From: Spirochaetae bacterium HGW-Spirochaetae-3
GTDB lineage: Bacteria; Spirochaetota; Spirochaetia; Treponematales; UBA12059
NCBI GenBank assembly: GCA_002839315.1
Contig: PGXV01000007.1
Coordinates: forward strand, 1 to 64,000
Length of the DNA: 64,000 bases
Direction: 5' to 3'
Below the pieces are notes generated by a model that was not told the DNA's origin, did no database searches, and was given only the letters and a program-made list of their open reading frames with translations. A program made the position numbers and the translations under genes. Position 1 is the first letter of the stretch. Every line of letters begins with the position of its first letter. Of this stretch, positions 9,397-19,164 are shown one piece after another.

Positions 9397-9827
9397 CGGA
9401 GCCTGGCCAGCGCGCGGGCGGCCCAGGTCCCGGGCCATAGCCCCTCGAACGCGAGCAGCGCCAGCGCGAGGCAACCCTGTACGGCACCCAGGCAGAAGAA
9501 GATGACGTGCAGCGCCACGACGGCCTCCAGCATGACGCACTGGACTAGTATCCAGCCCATCAGGACGCAACCCATGGCTCCGCTGGCGTAGCCGAGCCAA
9601 CGCCGCTTGAGAGGCGTCAGGGCGGCGACCGTGATATTGCCTAACCCTATGAGCCCGAATAGAAGCAGCCCCGGGATCAGGTACGTATCGAACGGCGCGT
9701 TGACCAGGGCGTCCGCGGGCATACCCAATGGGCTGGTCGGGTCGAGTATCGCCGCCAGGCCTCCGGCCATGGCGCCGACGCCGACGAGAAGGTGCAACGC
9801 TACCAGGAAACGGCGTATGATGCGCAT
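9393..9827 (-). CDS. Four-helix membrane protein (hypothetical)
   Basis: A 144-residue protein with four predicted membrane helices (about residues 7-28, 49-71, 79-97 and 103-128) and short loops. It has a good Shine-Dalgarno (GGAGG, 7 nt spacer). No motif is recognised, so no function is assigned. It lies downstream of the GNAT gene (18 bp gap, same strand), so the two probably share a transcript. Confidence 0.7.
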   Translation of the reverse strand: MRIIRRFLVALHLLVGVGAMAGGLAAILDPTSPLGMPADALVNAPFDTYLIPGLLLFGLIGLGNITVAALTPLKRRWLGYASGAMGCVLMGWILVQCVMLEAVVALHVIFFCLGAVQGCLALALLAFEGLWPGTWAARALARLR

Positions 9828-9845
9828 CGGGGCCTCCGTACTAGT

Positions 9846-10343
9846 CTAGCGGTCCCGGGGCAGGCGCGCCTCGGCCGGCGTAATACGCGTACCGTCCGGC
9901 ATGACGCGGTCGGGAAGGGCCGCGAATCCGCAGGCCGCGTAGAGTCGCGCGAGGTAGGGCCTGTCGGCGTAGTAATCGAGCCGTACGGCGTCTATGCCGC
10001 GGGCCTCGGCGAAGTCGAGTATCCATCCCAGGGCCTCCTCGGCGTAGCCCCTGCCGGCGAACCGCGGCCTGACGACGAGCTTGTGCACGTAACACGCGTC
10101 CTCGCCGCCGCGTTCCTGCCAGGCTTCGTCGCGGTCGACCAGGATGAATCCGCCAACGGCCTCGTCGCCGTCACGGAAGACGAAGCAGGCCGGATCTCCG
10201 TAGCGGGCGACGAAAGCGTCTCGCTCCAAGTACGTGGGGTCCCACATGGCCATGCCCTTGGCCTCCAGCCACGCGGCTCGCTCGCGTAGCATCGATAAGA
10301 GATCGTCGAGGCGGTCGTAATCGAGTTCTTCGACGTCTATCAT
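9846..10343 (-). CDS. GNAT-family N-acetyltransferase
   Basis: A 165-residue acetyltransferase of the GNAT fold. Motif A, which binds the acetyl-CoA pyrophosphate, is RPRFAGRGYAEEAL (about residues 90-103), preceded by the strand YVHKLVV and followed by a motif B-like YLARLYAACGF. The acceptor is unknown. The start is ATG 10343 with GAGAGGA 4-5 nt upstream; an in-frame start at 10394 adds 17 residues without a ribosome site. It probably forms an operon with the membrane protein downstream. Confidence 0.85.
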   Translation of the reverse strand: MIDVEELDYDRLDDLLSMLRERAAWLEAKGMAMWDPTYLERDAFVARYGDPACFVFRDGDEAVGGFILVDRDEAWQERGGEDACYVHKLVVRPRFAGRGYAEEALGWILDFAEARGIDAVRLDYYADRPYLARLYAACGFAALPDRVMPDGTRITPAEARLPRDR

Positions 10344-10477
10344 AGGTCCTCTCTCTTCTCGAGCAGCGAGTAGCCGCCCCGCATCCGACGGCACGGCGAG
10401 GTAACGCGCCCGTACGAACCGAGGGCCGCCCCCCCGTGAAGGAGACGGCCCCGGATCGCATTACGCGCAGCGTTATT

Positions 10478-11866
<1,389 letters not shown>

Positions 11867-11879
11867 TTACTGGCTACAG

Positions 11880-13172
11880 TCAAGGATGAAGGCCGAGTTC
11901 GTCCATTATGCCGTCCGCGACCCGCATCCCGGAGGCCCAGGCCGCCGTGATGCCGCGGCTCGTGCCGGCCCCGTCGCCGGCGAGGTAGAGGCGGGGCGCC
12001 GCGCGGAAGGATGCGGGGTCGAGGAATACCGGCTTGTTGGCGTAGGTCTTGATCTCCGGGTAGTAGAGGACGGTGCTCGGGTGCAGGATGCCGGGCACGA
12101 TCGTGTCGAGCGACTTGAGCGCGTTCCACAGGGCACGCATCACCTTGGCCGGCACCGCGAGCCCGAGGTCGCCCGGCGTGCAGGAGGCGAGGGTAGGAGC
12201 GAAATCGTAGAGGTCGCCCGTGAAGGCGTCGCGGGTCGATCGCTTGCCGAGCCTGAAGTCGCCGATGCGCTGCATGATGGGATGGCCGCCCCCGAGGAGC
12301 ATCGCCTGTGCCCCGAGCGCGCGGGCGTAGTCCTGTCCCGAGGCCAGGGGCTCGGTCAGCGCTATCGTCTTGAGCATCGCGAAGTTGGCCAGCCCGTTGG
12401 CCGGCCGGTCGGCGGACCAGGCGTGGCCGTTGACCGAATACCAGACTCCCGCGTCGTCCTCGTACTTCTCCTGGACGACGTGGGCCGCGCGGGAATTGGT
12501 GCAGAACGTCCTGACCTTCTTCGGGAAGAGGAATTTTGGGTCGTAATAGTCATGGACGATGGGGTAGCGGTCTTCCCGTAGCTCGACGCGGACGCCGACG
12601 TCTACGACGTTATCGACGAACGCGACGCCGTTGGCCCGCATGACGTCCTGCAGGAACGAGAACCCGGCCCGGCCCGGCGCGACGAGGGCGGCGCCGAACG
12701 ACAGCTCGCGCTTGTCGGTGGCCATGACGCCTCGTTCCGCGTGTATAGAGACGACGGTCTCTCCGAGGGACGGCGAGGCGCCGCGATCCGAAAGCTCCGC
12801 GACGAGGCGCTTTATCAGGGCGAGCCCGCCGTCGGTACCGAGGTGGGCCTGGCGTATCTCGAGGAGGCGGGCGCCGAGGCGCTCGGCCCTGTGGGCGTAC
12901 ATGTCAACGCTTTTACGCTCGAGTATATTTGGCGCCAGGAAGCGCTCTACCCGTTCAAGGTAGCGTTCCGCGACCGCCTTGTCCCAGTCGTCCTCCGGGA
13001 ACCCGACGGGCCAGCTGAAGTTCATCTTGCAGTCGTTACGGAGGCCGCCCGAGGAGTATTGATTGCGGTCGATAAGCGCGATGCGGAGGCCGGGCCGCGC
13101 ATCCAGTAGCGCGAAGGCGGCTCCGAGGCCCGCCGGGCCCGTACCGATGATGACGACGTCGTAGTGTTCCAT
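11880..13172 (-). CDS. NAD(P)/FAD-dependent oxidoreductase (COG2509-like)
   Basis: A 430-residue flavoprotein. The N-terminal dinucleotide-binding motif is VVIIGTGPAGLGAAFALL (residues 6-23) and a second FAD contact motif near the C terminus is RLYLAGDGAGTSRGI (about 388-402). Overall layout resembles the uncharacterised FAD-dependent dehydrogenases of COG2509, with C-terminal AAWASGMRVADGI. No partner indicates the substrate. It follows the parA-parB-SRPBCC cluster but a hairpin (13210-13237) separates them, so it probably has its own transcript. Confidence 0.85.
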   Translation of the reverse strand: MEHYDVVIIGTGPAGLGAAFALLDARPGLRIALIDRNQYSSGGLRNDCKMNFSWPVGFPEDDWDKAVAERYLERVERFLAPNILERKSVDMYAHRAERLGARLLEIRQAHLGTDGGLALIKRLVAELSDRGASPSLGETVVSIHAERGVMATDKRELSFGAALVAPGRAGFSFLQDVMRANGVAFVDNVVDVGVRVELREDRYPIVHDYYDPKFLFPKKVRTFCTNSRAAHVVQEKYEDDAGVWYSVNGHAWSADRPANGLANFAMLKTIALTEPLASGQDYARALGAQAMLLGGGHPIMQRIGDFRLGKRSTRDAFTGDLYDFAPTLASCTPGDLGLAVPAKVMRALWNALKSLDTIVPGILHPSTVLYYPEIKTYANKPVFLDPASFRAAPRLYLAGDGAGTSRGITAAWASGMRVADGIMDELGLHP

Positions 13173-13209
13173 ATCCGGTTAAGCACTCTATACGAAACGA
13201 GCCCGCTTG

Positions 13210-13237
13210 GGCTACACCGCGTGCTCGCGGCGTAGCC
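13210..13237 (-). terminator. Terminator-like hairpin after the par operon
   Basis: Inverted repeat of 12 bp with one mismatch (GGCTACACCGCG / CGCGGCGTAGCC), loop TGCT, directly after the SRPBCC gene on the minus strand. A second small hairpin (AGCCC/GGGCT) follows. No strong T run. Confidence 0.5.
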
Positions 13238-13240
13238 TAT

Positions 13241-13948
13241 CTATCGAGACGCGGCGCGCCTGGCTGCCTCGTCGGCGAAGGCCTCGACCTGGCGCTTGCC
13301 TTCGCCCGACGCGAATACGTTGAGCACCTGGAGCATGCCCAGGGACGGGCGCTTAATGCCCGGCCGGTTGAAATACCGGACGAATGTCATCGTCTTTCCC
13401 TCTATCGTGACGGGGCACAGGTACGTCGACGTGTAGTGCTCGTATTCGGCGTCGTCCAGGCTCTCGACGAGCCTGGATCCGACCATGGCGCTACCATCCG
13501 GGGCCAGTTCGACGGTAGCTTCGAAGATAGAATCGTAAGAAACCGATATTCCGAGGAATTTAATGCCCGAATGGTACCTGATACGGCTCGTGGAATCGCT
13601 TTTTGATAGTATCGTAGCCTCGATTATATACGGTACGAACGAGGGGTAGGACGCGAAGTCGTCCGACGCTTCGAGGAAGTACTCCATCGGGATATCGTAG
13701 ACGGCGACGATATCGACGTAGCCGCCGAGTCGGCGCTCGTCCGACGCGGCATCCCTGAAAACGAAGTAATCGGTACTGACGAGACGCGGTTTCCCTACGA
13801 TTCTCTTCAGGTCGACGCCCTCGGGGATACCGTAGAGCCGTTCAGCGGACGCTTCCGGCGCCGGACTCTTGGCGCCCGGGTTTGCCGACGCAGGCATGAC
13901 GATGATAGCCGTGAGGAACGCGGCCGCGACCATGGCGTTCCTCTTCAT
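13241..13948 (-). CDS. Secreted SRPBCC/START-like protein
   Basis: A 235-residue protein with a Sec signal peptide (residues 1-22, cleavage near ASA-NP). It is followed by what looks like a START/polyketide-cyclase (SRPBCC) ligand-binding fold: the middle segment EYFLEASDDFASYPSFVPYIIEATIL and the strands RIRYHSGIKFLGISVSYDS resemble the Coq10/RatA class. A lipid- or hydrophobe-binding role in the periplasm is inferred from fold only. Its ATG overlaps the parB stop by one base (TGATG), so it is translationally coupled to parB, an unusual partnership. Confidence 0.7.
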   Translation of the reverse strand: MKRNAMVAAAFLTAIIVMPASANPGAKSPAPEASAERLYGIPEGVDLKRIVGKPRLVSTDYFVFRDAASDERRLGGYVDIVAVYDIPMEYFLEASDDFASYPSFVPYIIEATILSKSDSTSRIRYHSGIKFLGISVSYDSIFEATVELAPDGSAMVGSRLVESLDDAEYEHYTSTYLCPVTIEGKTMTFVRYFNRPGIKRPSLGMLQVLNVFASGEGKRQVEAFADEAARRAASR

Positions 13949-14829
13949 CAGGAACCGGAGCCGGCTATGATACCGTAGACCCGATCGAGGTCGTCCATGG
14001 AGAAGTACTCTATCGTGATGGCGCCGCGGGAGGAGTCGCCCTTGATGGCGACCTTGGTGCCGAGCCGGCCGATGAGACCCTGCTCGATGACGGCGAGGTC
14101 CGGGTCGATCCGCCGGGGTTCGTCGCGCTTGGCGGGCTTGGGAATCGCGCCTCGGCCGCCCTTGTTGAACGATGCCGCGAGCGCCTCGGCCTCGCGCACC
14201 GAGATGCCGTCGTCGACGGCGCGGGCCAGCAGGATATGCCTGTCCGCCGGGTTGACCGCGGACAGGATGGCTCGCGCATGGCCCGCGCTTATGGCTCCCG
14301 AACGCAGGGCTTCCATCGCGTCGTTGGGCAGGCCGAGCAGCCTGAGCGCGTTAGCTACGGCGGGGCGGCTCTTGCCGACGCGCTCGGCGACCTGGTCCTG
14401 CGTCAGGCCGGTCGCCTCCATCAGCTGGCGGTAGGCCTCCGCCTCGTCTATCGGATTCAGGTCCTCGCGCTGGACGTTCTCGACGAGGGCTATCTCCATC
14501 CGCTCCTCGCGGCCGTATCCCTTGAGTATCGCCGGCACCTCTGACAGCCCGGCGACGGCCGCGGCTCGCCAGCGCCGTTCCCCCGCGATGATGCGGTAGC
14601 CGCCGGATCCGTCGTCCTCGACGACGAGCGGCTGGATGACGCCGTGGCGCTTTATGGATTCCGCGAGTTCCGCTATCGACTGGTCGTCGAAGCGCTTGCG
14701 CGGCTGGTCCGCGCCGGGGGAAACCCGCGCCACGGGCACCATCAGGATGCCGGGGACGCCCGACCCGGAGGCGGGGGCGCTTTCCGGTATAAGCGATTCG
14801 AGGCCCTTGCCCAATCCGTACTTAGCCAC
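13948..14829 (-). CDS. parB: Chromosome partitioning protein ParB
   Basis: A CTPase DNA clamp of 293 aa that loads at parS sites and recruits SMC. It has the ParB/Srx N-domain with CTP-binding box GERRWRAA and ENVQREDLNPIDEA, then an HTH domain (TQDQVAERVGKSRPAVANALRLL) and a C-terminal dimerisation region. Translation starts at GTG 14829, overlapping the parA stop by 8 bp. Chromosomal parAB usually sits near the replication origin, but no dnaA, gidA or rnpA is visible here. No consensus parS was found in the window by eye. Confidence 0.96.
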   Translation of the reverse strand: MAKYGLGKGLESLIPESAPASGSGVPGILMVPVARVSPGADQPRKRFDDQSIAELAESIKRHGVIQPLVVEDDGSGGYRIIAGERRWRAAAVAGLSEVPAILKGYGREERMEIALVENVQREDLNPIDEAEAYRQLMEATGLTQDQVAERVGKSRPAVANALRLLGLPNDAMEALRSGAISAGHARAILSAVNPADRHILLARAVDDGISVREAEALAASFNKGGRGAIPKPAKRDEPRRIDPDLAVIEQGLIGRLGTKVAIKGDSSRGAITIEYFSMDDLDRVYGIIAGSGS

Positions 14830-15577
14830 GGGCGATGACCTCCGCGGCCAATTTCTCGTAGCTCTTGGCGCCGATGCAGTTGGGGTCGTACAGGCAGACG
14901 GGGACGCCGTGCGACGGCGCCTCGGATAGCCTGATGTTGCGCGGTATGATCGTCGAGAAAACCCTCTCGCCGAAATATCCGGAAACCTGCTGGACGACGT
15001 CCTGGGCCAGCCTGGTCCTGGAGTCGTACATGGTGAACAGGATGCCGGAGATCTTGAGCCTCGTATTCATGCCCTTCTGGACGAGCTGTATCGTCTGCAG
15101 TATCAGGGACAGGCCCTCGAGGGCGAAATACTCGCATTGCAGCGGGATCAGCACCTCGTCGGCCGCCGATAGCCCGTTGAGCGTCAACACGCCGAGCGAG
15201 GGAGGGCAATCGATGAGCACGAAATCATACTCGTCCTTGACCGCCGCGAGCGCGTCTTTCAGGTAATCGTCGCGGCCTTCCTTGTCGACGAGCTCGACGG
15301 TCGCGCCGGACAGCGCTATGGACGACGGCGTGAGGAAGAGACCCTCGACGGCCGTCGGCTTTATCACGTCGCGCATCGTAGCCGCGCCCGATATGACCTC
15401 GTAGGCTCCCTTGGCCTTCTTCTCGCCGCCGACGCCGCTCGTCAGGTTGGCCTGCGGGTCGAAGTCGACGAGAAGGACGCGCTTGCCCGAGCGGGCGAGG
15501 TAGGCTCCGAGGTTGATTACGGTCGTCGTCTTGCCGACGCCGCCTTTTTGATTAACGAATACTATTATCCTGGACAT
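14822..15577 (-). CDS. parA: Chromosome partitioning ATPase ParA (Soj)
   Basis: A deviant-Walker ATPase of 251 aa. The P loop is NQKGGVGKTTT (residues 9-19) with the signature lysine, Walker A' is LLVDFDPQANL, and Walker B is VLIDCPPSLGVLTLNGL. It lacks the N-terminal DNA-binding domain of plasmid ParA, so it is the chromosomal Soj type. ATG 15577 follows AAGGA with proper spacing; the longer frame to 15616 is rejected. It forms an operon with parB and the SRPBCC gene. Confidence 0.96.
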   Translation of the reverse strand: MSRIIVFVNQKGGVGKTTTVINLGAYLARSGKRVLLVDFDPQANLTSGVGGEKKAKGAYEVISGAATMRDVIKPTAVEGLFLTPSSIALSGATVELVDKEGRDDYLKDALAAVKDEYDFVLIDCPPSLGVLTLNGLSAADEVLIPLQCEYFALEGLSLILQTIQLVQKGMNTRLKISGILFTMYDSRTRLAQDVVQQVSGYFGERVFSTIIPRNIRLSEAPSHGVPVCLYDPNCIGAKSYEKLAAEVIARG

Positions 15578-15650
15578 TGCTCGTCCTTGACGTTCTGGTG
15601 TGACGAAGGATAGCACGGAACGCCGCGCAAGGGCTACGGTCTTCGCCGAA

Positions 15651-17669
15651 TCATGGTCTTAGGCTGGACGGGAGGCCGGGAGCTATTCCCTGTAGCGCGC
15701 CCGCTCCGATCGACTTGGCCCTGTCCTCGAGCGCCTTGAGCTTCTGGTCGAGCCTTCCCTGTATTCCGTCCGCCTTCGTTTTGTCGCCCTTCGCCGCGGA
15801 GAACATATCGTCGAGTCCTTCCTTCGAGGAGAGCTTACCGTCCAGCTCGTCGGCGGCGTACCCGCGCATGGCCGCTTCTACGTCGCCGAGCGCCTTGTCC
15901 GCATAGCGCTTGGCGATCGACGACAAGGCGTTTCCTACGATGTCGTCCAGGTTCGTCCTAAGCCCGAAGCTATCGTCCCCGCCGGTCGTCTTCTCGTACG
16001 CTATGCTCGCTTCTATCGTGTCGACGCCGGATACCGCTTCGGCGAGCGCCGTCCCGAAGGTACCGGAAGGGGAGCCGACTCGGGCCTTCGTAAGGCGCAG
16101 GTCCAGGGCGAGCCTCGCGTTTCCGCCGTCGGAGCCGCGCGCGGCTCCCGAGCCCGCCAGGTCGGCGCTGAAAGAGCCGAGCCCGACGTCCGCCAAGGCG
16201 TCGCCCAGGTCCAGCGCCAGTCCGGAGCCCTTTAGCTCCGCGTTCCAGGAGGCCTCGTCCGCTTCGCGCAGGTCGACCACGGCGTCTACGCCTACGCTGG
16301 ATCCGCCCTTCGTCGCCGACAGCGACAGGGAGGCGGGCTCGGCGACGAGTCCCGGCTCCGTGGATAATTCCCGTAGCTCGAAGGCCCAGTCGGTTCCTCC
16401 CGCGGCGAACGTGGATCGCAGGAGCCCGAGGCGGAATCCTGGATAGGCGGCAGACGGGAATCGAACGTTACGACCGCGATACTCCGGGGGCTTCGGTGCG
16501 TCTTTCTCTTTTCCGGCGGCGTCGGCAGTCCTTACCTTGCGGAGTATTTCGAACGCCCTGCCTGCATAATAGAGGTAGCGTTCCGCCTTGTCGGAGAGTA
16601 TCTCGCGCACGGACGGCTCAAGGGCGGCCATCGCGGCGCCGCTGGACGGGTCTACGAGTGACTTGAGGTAGGCCGTATCGTCGGCAACGGCGGATTCGGC
16701 GGCTTTTTCAAGCCTCGCGACGTTATCCATATCGGCCTTGAGGCCCGCCTGGATAGCCTCAGCCTCCTTGGAGACCGTCTGCACGGATGCCATCGCGGTC
16801 TTTACGCTCGAAATAGCCTTCGCGATGGCGTCGGGCGTAGTGAGCTTCTTGGCGTCTATCGCCAATACCGTACGGGTCGAAGCCTCCAGACCGTCGACGG
16901 CGGCGCCTGACGATGCGGCCCTCGCCTTCCATCGCTCGCTCGCTTCGTCGTAGGCCCTGCCCGCCTCCTCGTACGCGGCGGTGGACGACAGCCTTGACTT
17001 CTCCCGTTGTAATAGAGCCTTCGCGTCGAAGGCCTTCAGATCCACCATTGGCGGCGCGGCTTCTTCCTCGGCCCTGGCCGCCTTCTCGCGGACGGGCGCT
17101 CCGGGCAGGGCGCCCGACGTGGCTCGGGCCGTGCCTGCGGCCAGCGATTCCGCCGAGGCTTCCTCTATATACACCGTGCCGCGTAGGGCCGCCGCGGGAT
17201 TCAACCTCAGTTCCAGGCGACCCGTCTCCACCAAGTTGGTCATCGGCTCGTCGCGGTCGGCGATAGCCAGGCCGGCGACCGAGATCCTCATGCCGAACGG
17301 CGAGAACCGTAGCGTATCGATCTCGGCCTTGGCGCCGAACGCGGTTGAAAGGCCCGCTTCCGCCGCTTTTTCCAACGTCGGATTCATGAAGAACAGGCCG
17401 AATACGACGGCGCCGCCGCCTATAAGCACGAGCGCTATCGTCGGGCCGGCCTTGAAGACGCCGCGGTTGGCCTTTATCGCCTTGACCAGCCCCTTGAGCC
17501 TCTTCGCCGCCTTGTCGTCGAGACTGGCTTTGACCAGTAACTTTCCATCCTGTTCCTCGAAGCAGGAACGGAAGAAGGCTATATCCTTGTCCTGCTCCAG
17601 CATGCCGGCGAATTTCTTCTCGAAGGCCTTCGCGGATATCGGTTTCTTGATAGACGACGGTATTTTCAT
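15651..17669 (-). CDS. TIGR03545 family protein
   Basis: A 672-residue protein of the uncharacterised TIGR03545 family. A cytoplasmic N terminus (residues 1-75) is followed by one membrane helix (about 80-105) and a long periplasmic part rich in Ala, Glu and Lys with coiled-coil stretches, reminiscent of AsmA-like proteins in its first strands (GLSTAFGAKAEIDTLRFSPFGMRISVAGL). Its start overlaps the TIGR03546 gene by 4 bp, the pairing known for these families. A role in envelope assembly or lipid handling is only inference. Confidence 0.85.
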   Translation of the reverse strand: MKIPSSIKKPISAKAFEKKFAGMLEQDKDIAFFRSCFEEQDGKLLVKASLDDKAAKRLKGLVKAIKANRGVFKAGPTIALVLIGGGAVVFGLFFMNPTLEKAAEAGLSTAFGAKAEIDTLRFSPFGMRISVAGLAIADRDEPMTNLVETGRLELRLNPAAALRGTVYIEEASAESLAAGTARATSGALPGAPVREKAARAEEEAAPPMVDLKAFDAKALLQREKSRLSSTAAYEEAGRAYDEASERWKARAASSGAAVDGLEASTRTVLAIDAKKLTTPDAIAKAISSVKTAMASVQTVSKEAEAIQAGLKADMDNVARLEKAAESAVADDTAYLKSLVDPSSGAAMAALEPSVREILSDKAERYLYYAGRAFEILRKVRTADAAGKEKDAPKPPEYRGRNVRFPSAAYPGFRLGLLRSTFAAGGTDWAFELRELSTEPGLVAEPASLSLSATKGGSSVGVDAVVDLREADEASWNAELKGSGLALDLGDALADVGLGSFSADLAGSGAARGSDGGNARLALDLRLTKARVGSPSGTFGTALAEAVSGVDTIEASIAYEKTTGGDDSFGLRTNLDDIVGNALSSIAKRYADKALGDVEAAMRGYAADELDGKLSSKEGLDDMFSAAKGDKTKADGIQGRLDQKLKALEDRAKSIGAGALQGIAPGLPSSLRP

Positions 17670-18205
17670 TCCAGGGCTCCTCGTAGCTTGGTGACCGCCG
17701 ACGTGGCCTTGGACAGCCTTGCCACGAGAGGGATCTTCATGAAGGCCCCGTATGCCTTGCTGCCCGCGATCCTCGGGGCGAGCCTGGCGCGATACAGCGC
17801 GACGAGCGCGCGGAACGCGAAGAATAGCGGTAGCCAGAGCGCTATCCCGGCTACGAGGCCTCCCATGACCACGGTGTTGTTGAACCTGGTAAGCGGAGCG
17901 ATCGGCGCGTCGGCGAGCGCGACGAAAAACGGCTGAAGCGGATCCGAATGCAATACGGCCCAACCCAGGGCGTCGAGTCCGGACGCGAACAGGGGCGCCG
18001 CCAGCTTGCATGCGGCCAGCGCTATAATCTGCAGTCCGTAGTGGATCTTGAAGAAGAAGAACAGGCCGAAAAGGAATATCCAGAGGAGGTTGCCGGAGGG
18101 CACCAAGGCCAGCAGGACTCCGCAGGCGATTCCGGCGGCTATCTGCTCCTTCTTTGCATTCGAATTCAACGCCGCGAGCGCTCGCGCTATCCACTTCATG
18201 AACAT
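17666..18205 (-). CDS. TIGR03546 family membrane protein
   Basis: A 179-residue DUF2062-like membrane protein, the standard partner of TIGR03545. It has three to four hydrophobic helices (about residues 22-38, 40-55, 60-80 and 110-140) and the typical opening in which a short basic helix precedes the hydrophobic GIACGVLLALVPSGNLLWI. ATG 18205 has a strong GGAGG; the second ATG two codons later is also possible. The stop overlaps the next start (ATGA), so both are made together. Confidence 0.85.
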   Translation of the reverse strand: MFMKWIARALAALNSNAKKEQIAAGIACGVLLALVPSGNLLWIFLFGLFFFFKIHYGLQIIALAACKLAAPLFASGLDALGWAVLHSDPLQPFFVALADAPIAPLTRFNNTVVMGGLVAGIALWLPLFFAFRALVALYRARLAPRIAGSKAYGAFMKIPLVARLSKATSAVTKLRGALE

Positions 18206-18359
18206 CGCTTTCCTCCATGTGCGGCCGACGATCAGGCCTCGGGTCGACTTTCATCCTTGCCGAGACGCTTGTCAAGCGTACGCGGTCTTTCCCCTTGCAT
18301 CGGGCGAGGTTATACTGCCGTGTCCCGCGGGCCCGGCCCCGGAAGAAAGGCGCGATCCC

Positions 18360-19112
18360 ATGACCCCAAAAGCATTCTCCCGGTACAAGGCGATTCGGGA
18401 TGAGTTCCGGGACAGGACGGCAGGATGGTCGGTCGCTCTGCCCGGGCTCGCCGACGCCCAGCGACGTCTCGCGGCCGATCGGGGCGAGGATGGCTACGAT
18501 ATCGAAACGCCTATCGTCTATAACCGCGCCCTCGACGATATCGTTCCCGAGTCGCGCATCGCATGGGTAGTCGTCGCGGACAATCCCGGCAAGCGAGAGC
18601 AGGAAGCCGCCATGAACCGCTACCTGGTCGGCCGTTCCGGGATGGTCGCCGAACGATTCTTCGCGCGGGAACTGGGCGTTGACTTCCGTCGGGAGGTCGC
18701 CATAATCAACAAGACGCCCGTGCACACCCCGAAGACGGCCCAATTGCGGACGCTCGGCCGCATGTATCCCGAAGCCCGGGCCGTCATCGACGAGAGCCAG
18801 CGTTTCATGGCTTCCATGGTTCCGGCGCTCCAGGCCTGCTTCGGCGCCCGCGTGTGGGTAATGGGCCTGTCGGAACTACGGCCCAAGGGTATTTTCCAGC
18901 CATGGATGAACGCGCTGGCGGAAGCGTACGAGGGCGACGAGGCAGGGATGTCCGAGGTCTACGGCTTCAATCATTTCTCCATGGGGAGCTTCGCGACCGA
19001 CCTCAAGCGCCGTAGGCTACCCGACGAGTCGACCGGGGAAGCGGTGATGCGCATCGGCGCCGAGAACCGGATCCGCGTATTCGCCCTATCCACGCCCGCC
19101 GGTTTTTTGTAG
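18360..19112 (+). CDS. Hypothetical protein with UDG-like features
   Basis: A 250-residue soluble protein. The segment WVVVADNPGKREQ (about residues 65-77) followed by INKTPVHTPKT (about 117-127) and a later VWVMGLSELRPKG recall the layout of the uracil-DNA glycosylase superfamily (motif A G-D-P-G, a central strand, then motif B). The match is weak and catalytic residues cannot be assigned. ATG 18360 lies behind GAAAGG, with TATACT at 18311-18316 upstream. It is divergent from the TIGR03546 gene. DNA repair is a suggestion only. Confidence 0.6.
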   Translation: MTPKAFSRYKAIRDEFRDRTAGWSVALPGLADAQRRLAADRGEDGYDIETPIVYNRALDDIVPESRIAWVVVADNPGKREQEAAMNRYLVGRSGMVAERFFARELGVDFRREVAIINKTPVHTPKTAQLRTLGRMYPEARAVIDESQRFMASMVPALQACFGARVWVMGLSELRPKGIFQPWMNALAEAYEGDEAGMSEVYGFNHFSMGSFATDLKRRRLPDESTGEAVMRIGAENRIRVFALSTPAGFL

Positions 19113-19164
19113 TATCGCGGGGAGTGCCCAGGGCCTCGATCACTACGTTCACGGAGAATGCCCC

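Noticed and set aside
13949-15577. parS sites near parAB
   Set aside because: No convincing TGTTTCACGTGAAACA-like 16-mer was found by eye.
17670-18743. N-terminal extension of the TIGR03545 frame up to 1030 codons
   Set aside because: It runs through the TIGR03546 gene in another frame; the true start is ATG 17669 overlapping that gene by 4 bp.
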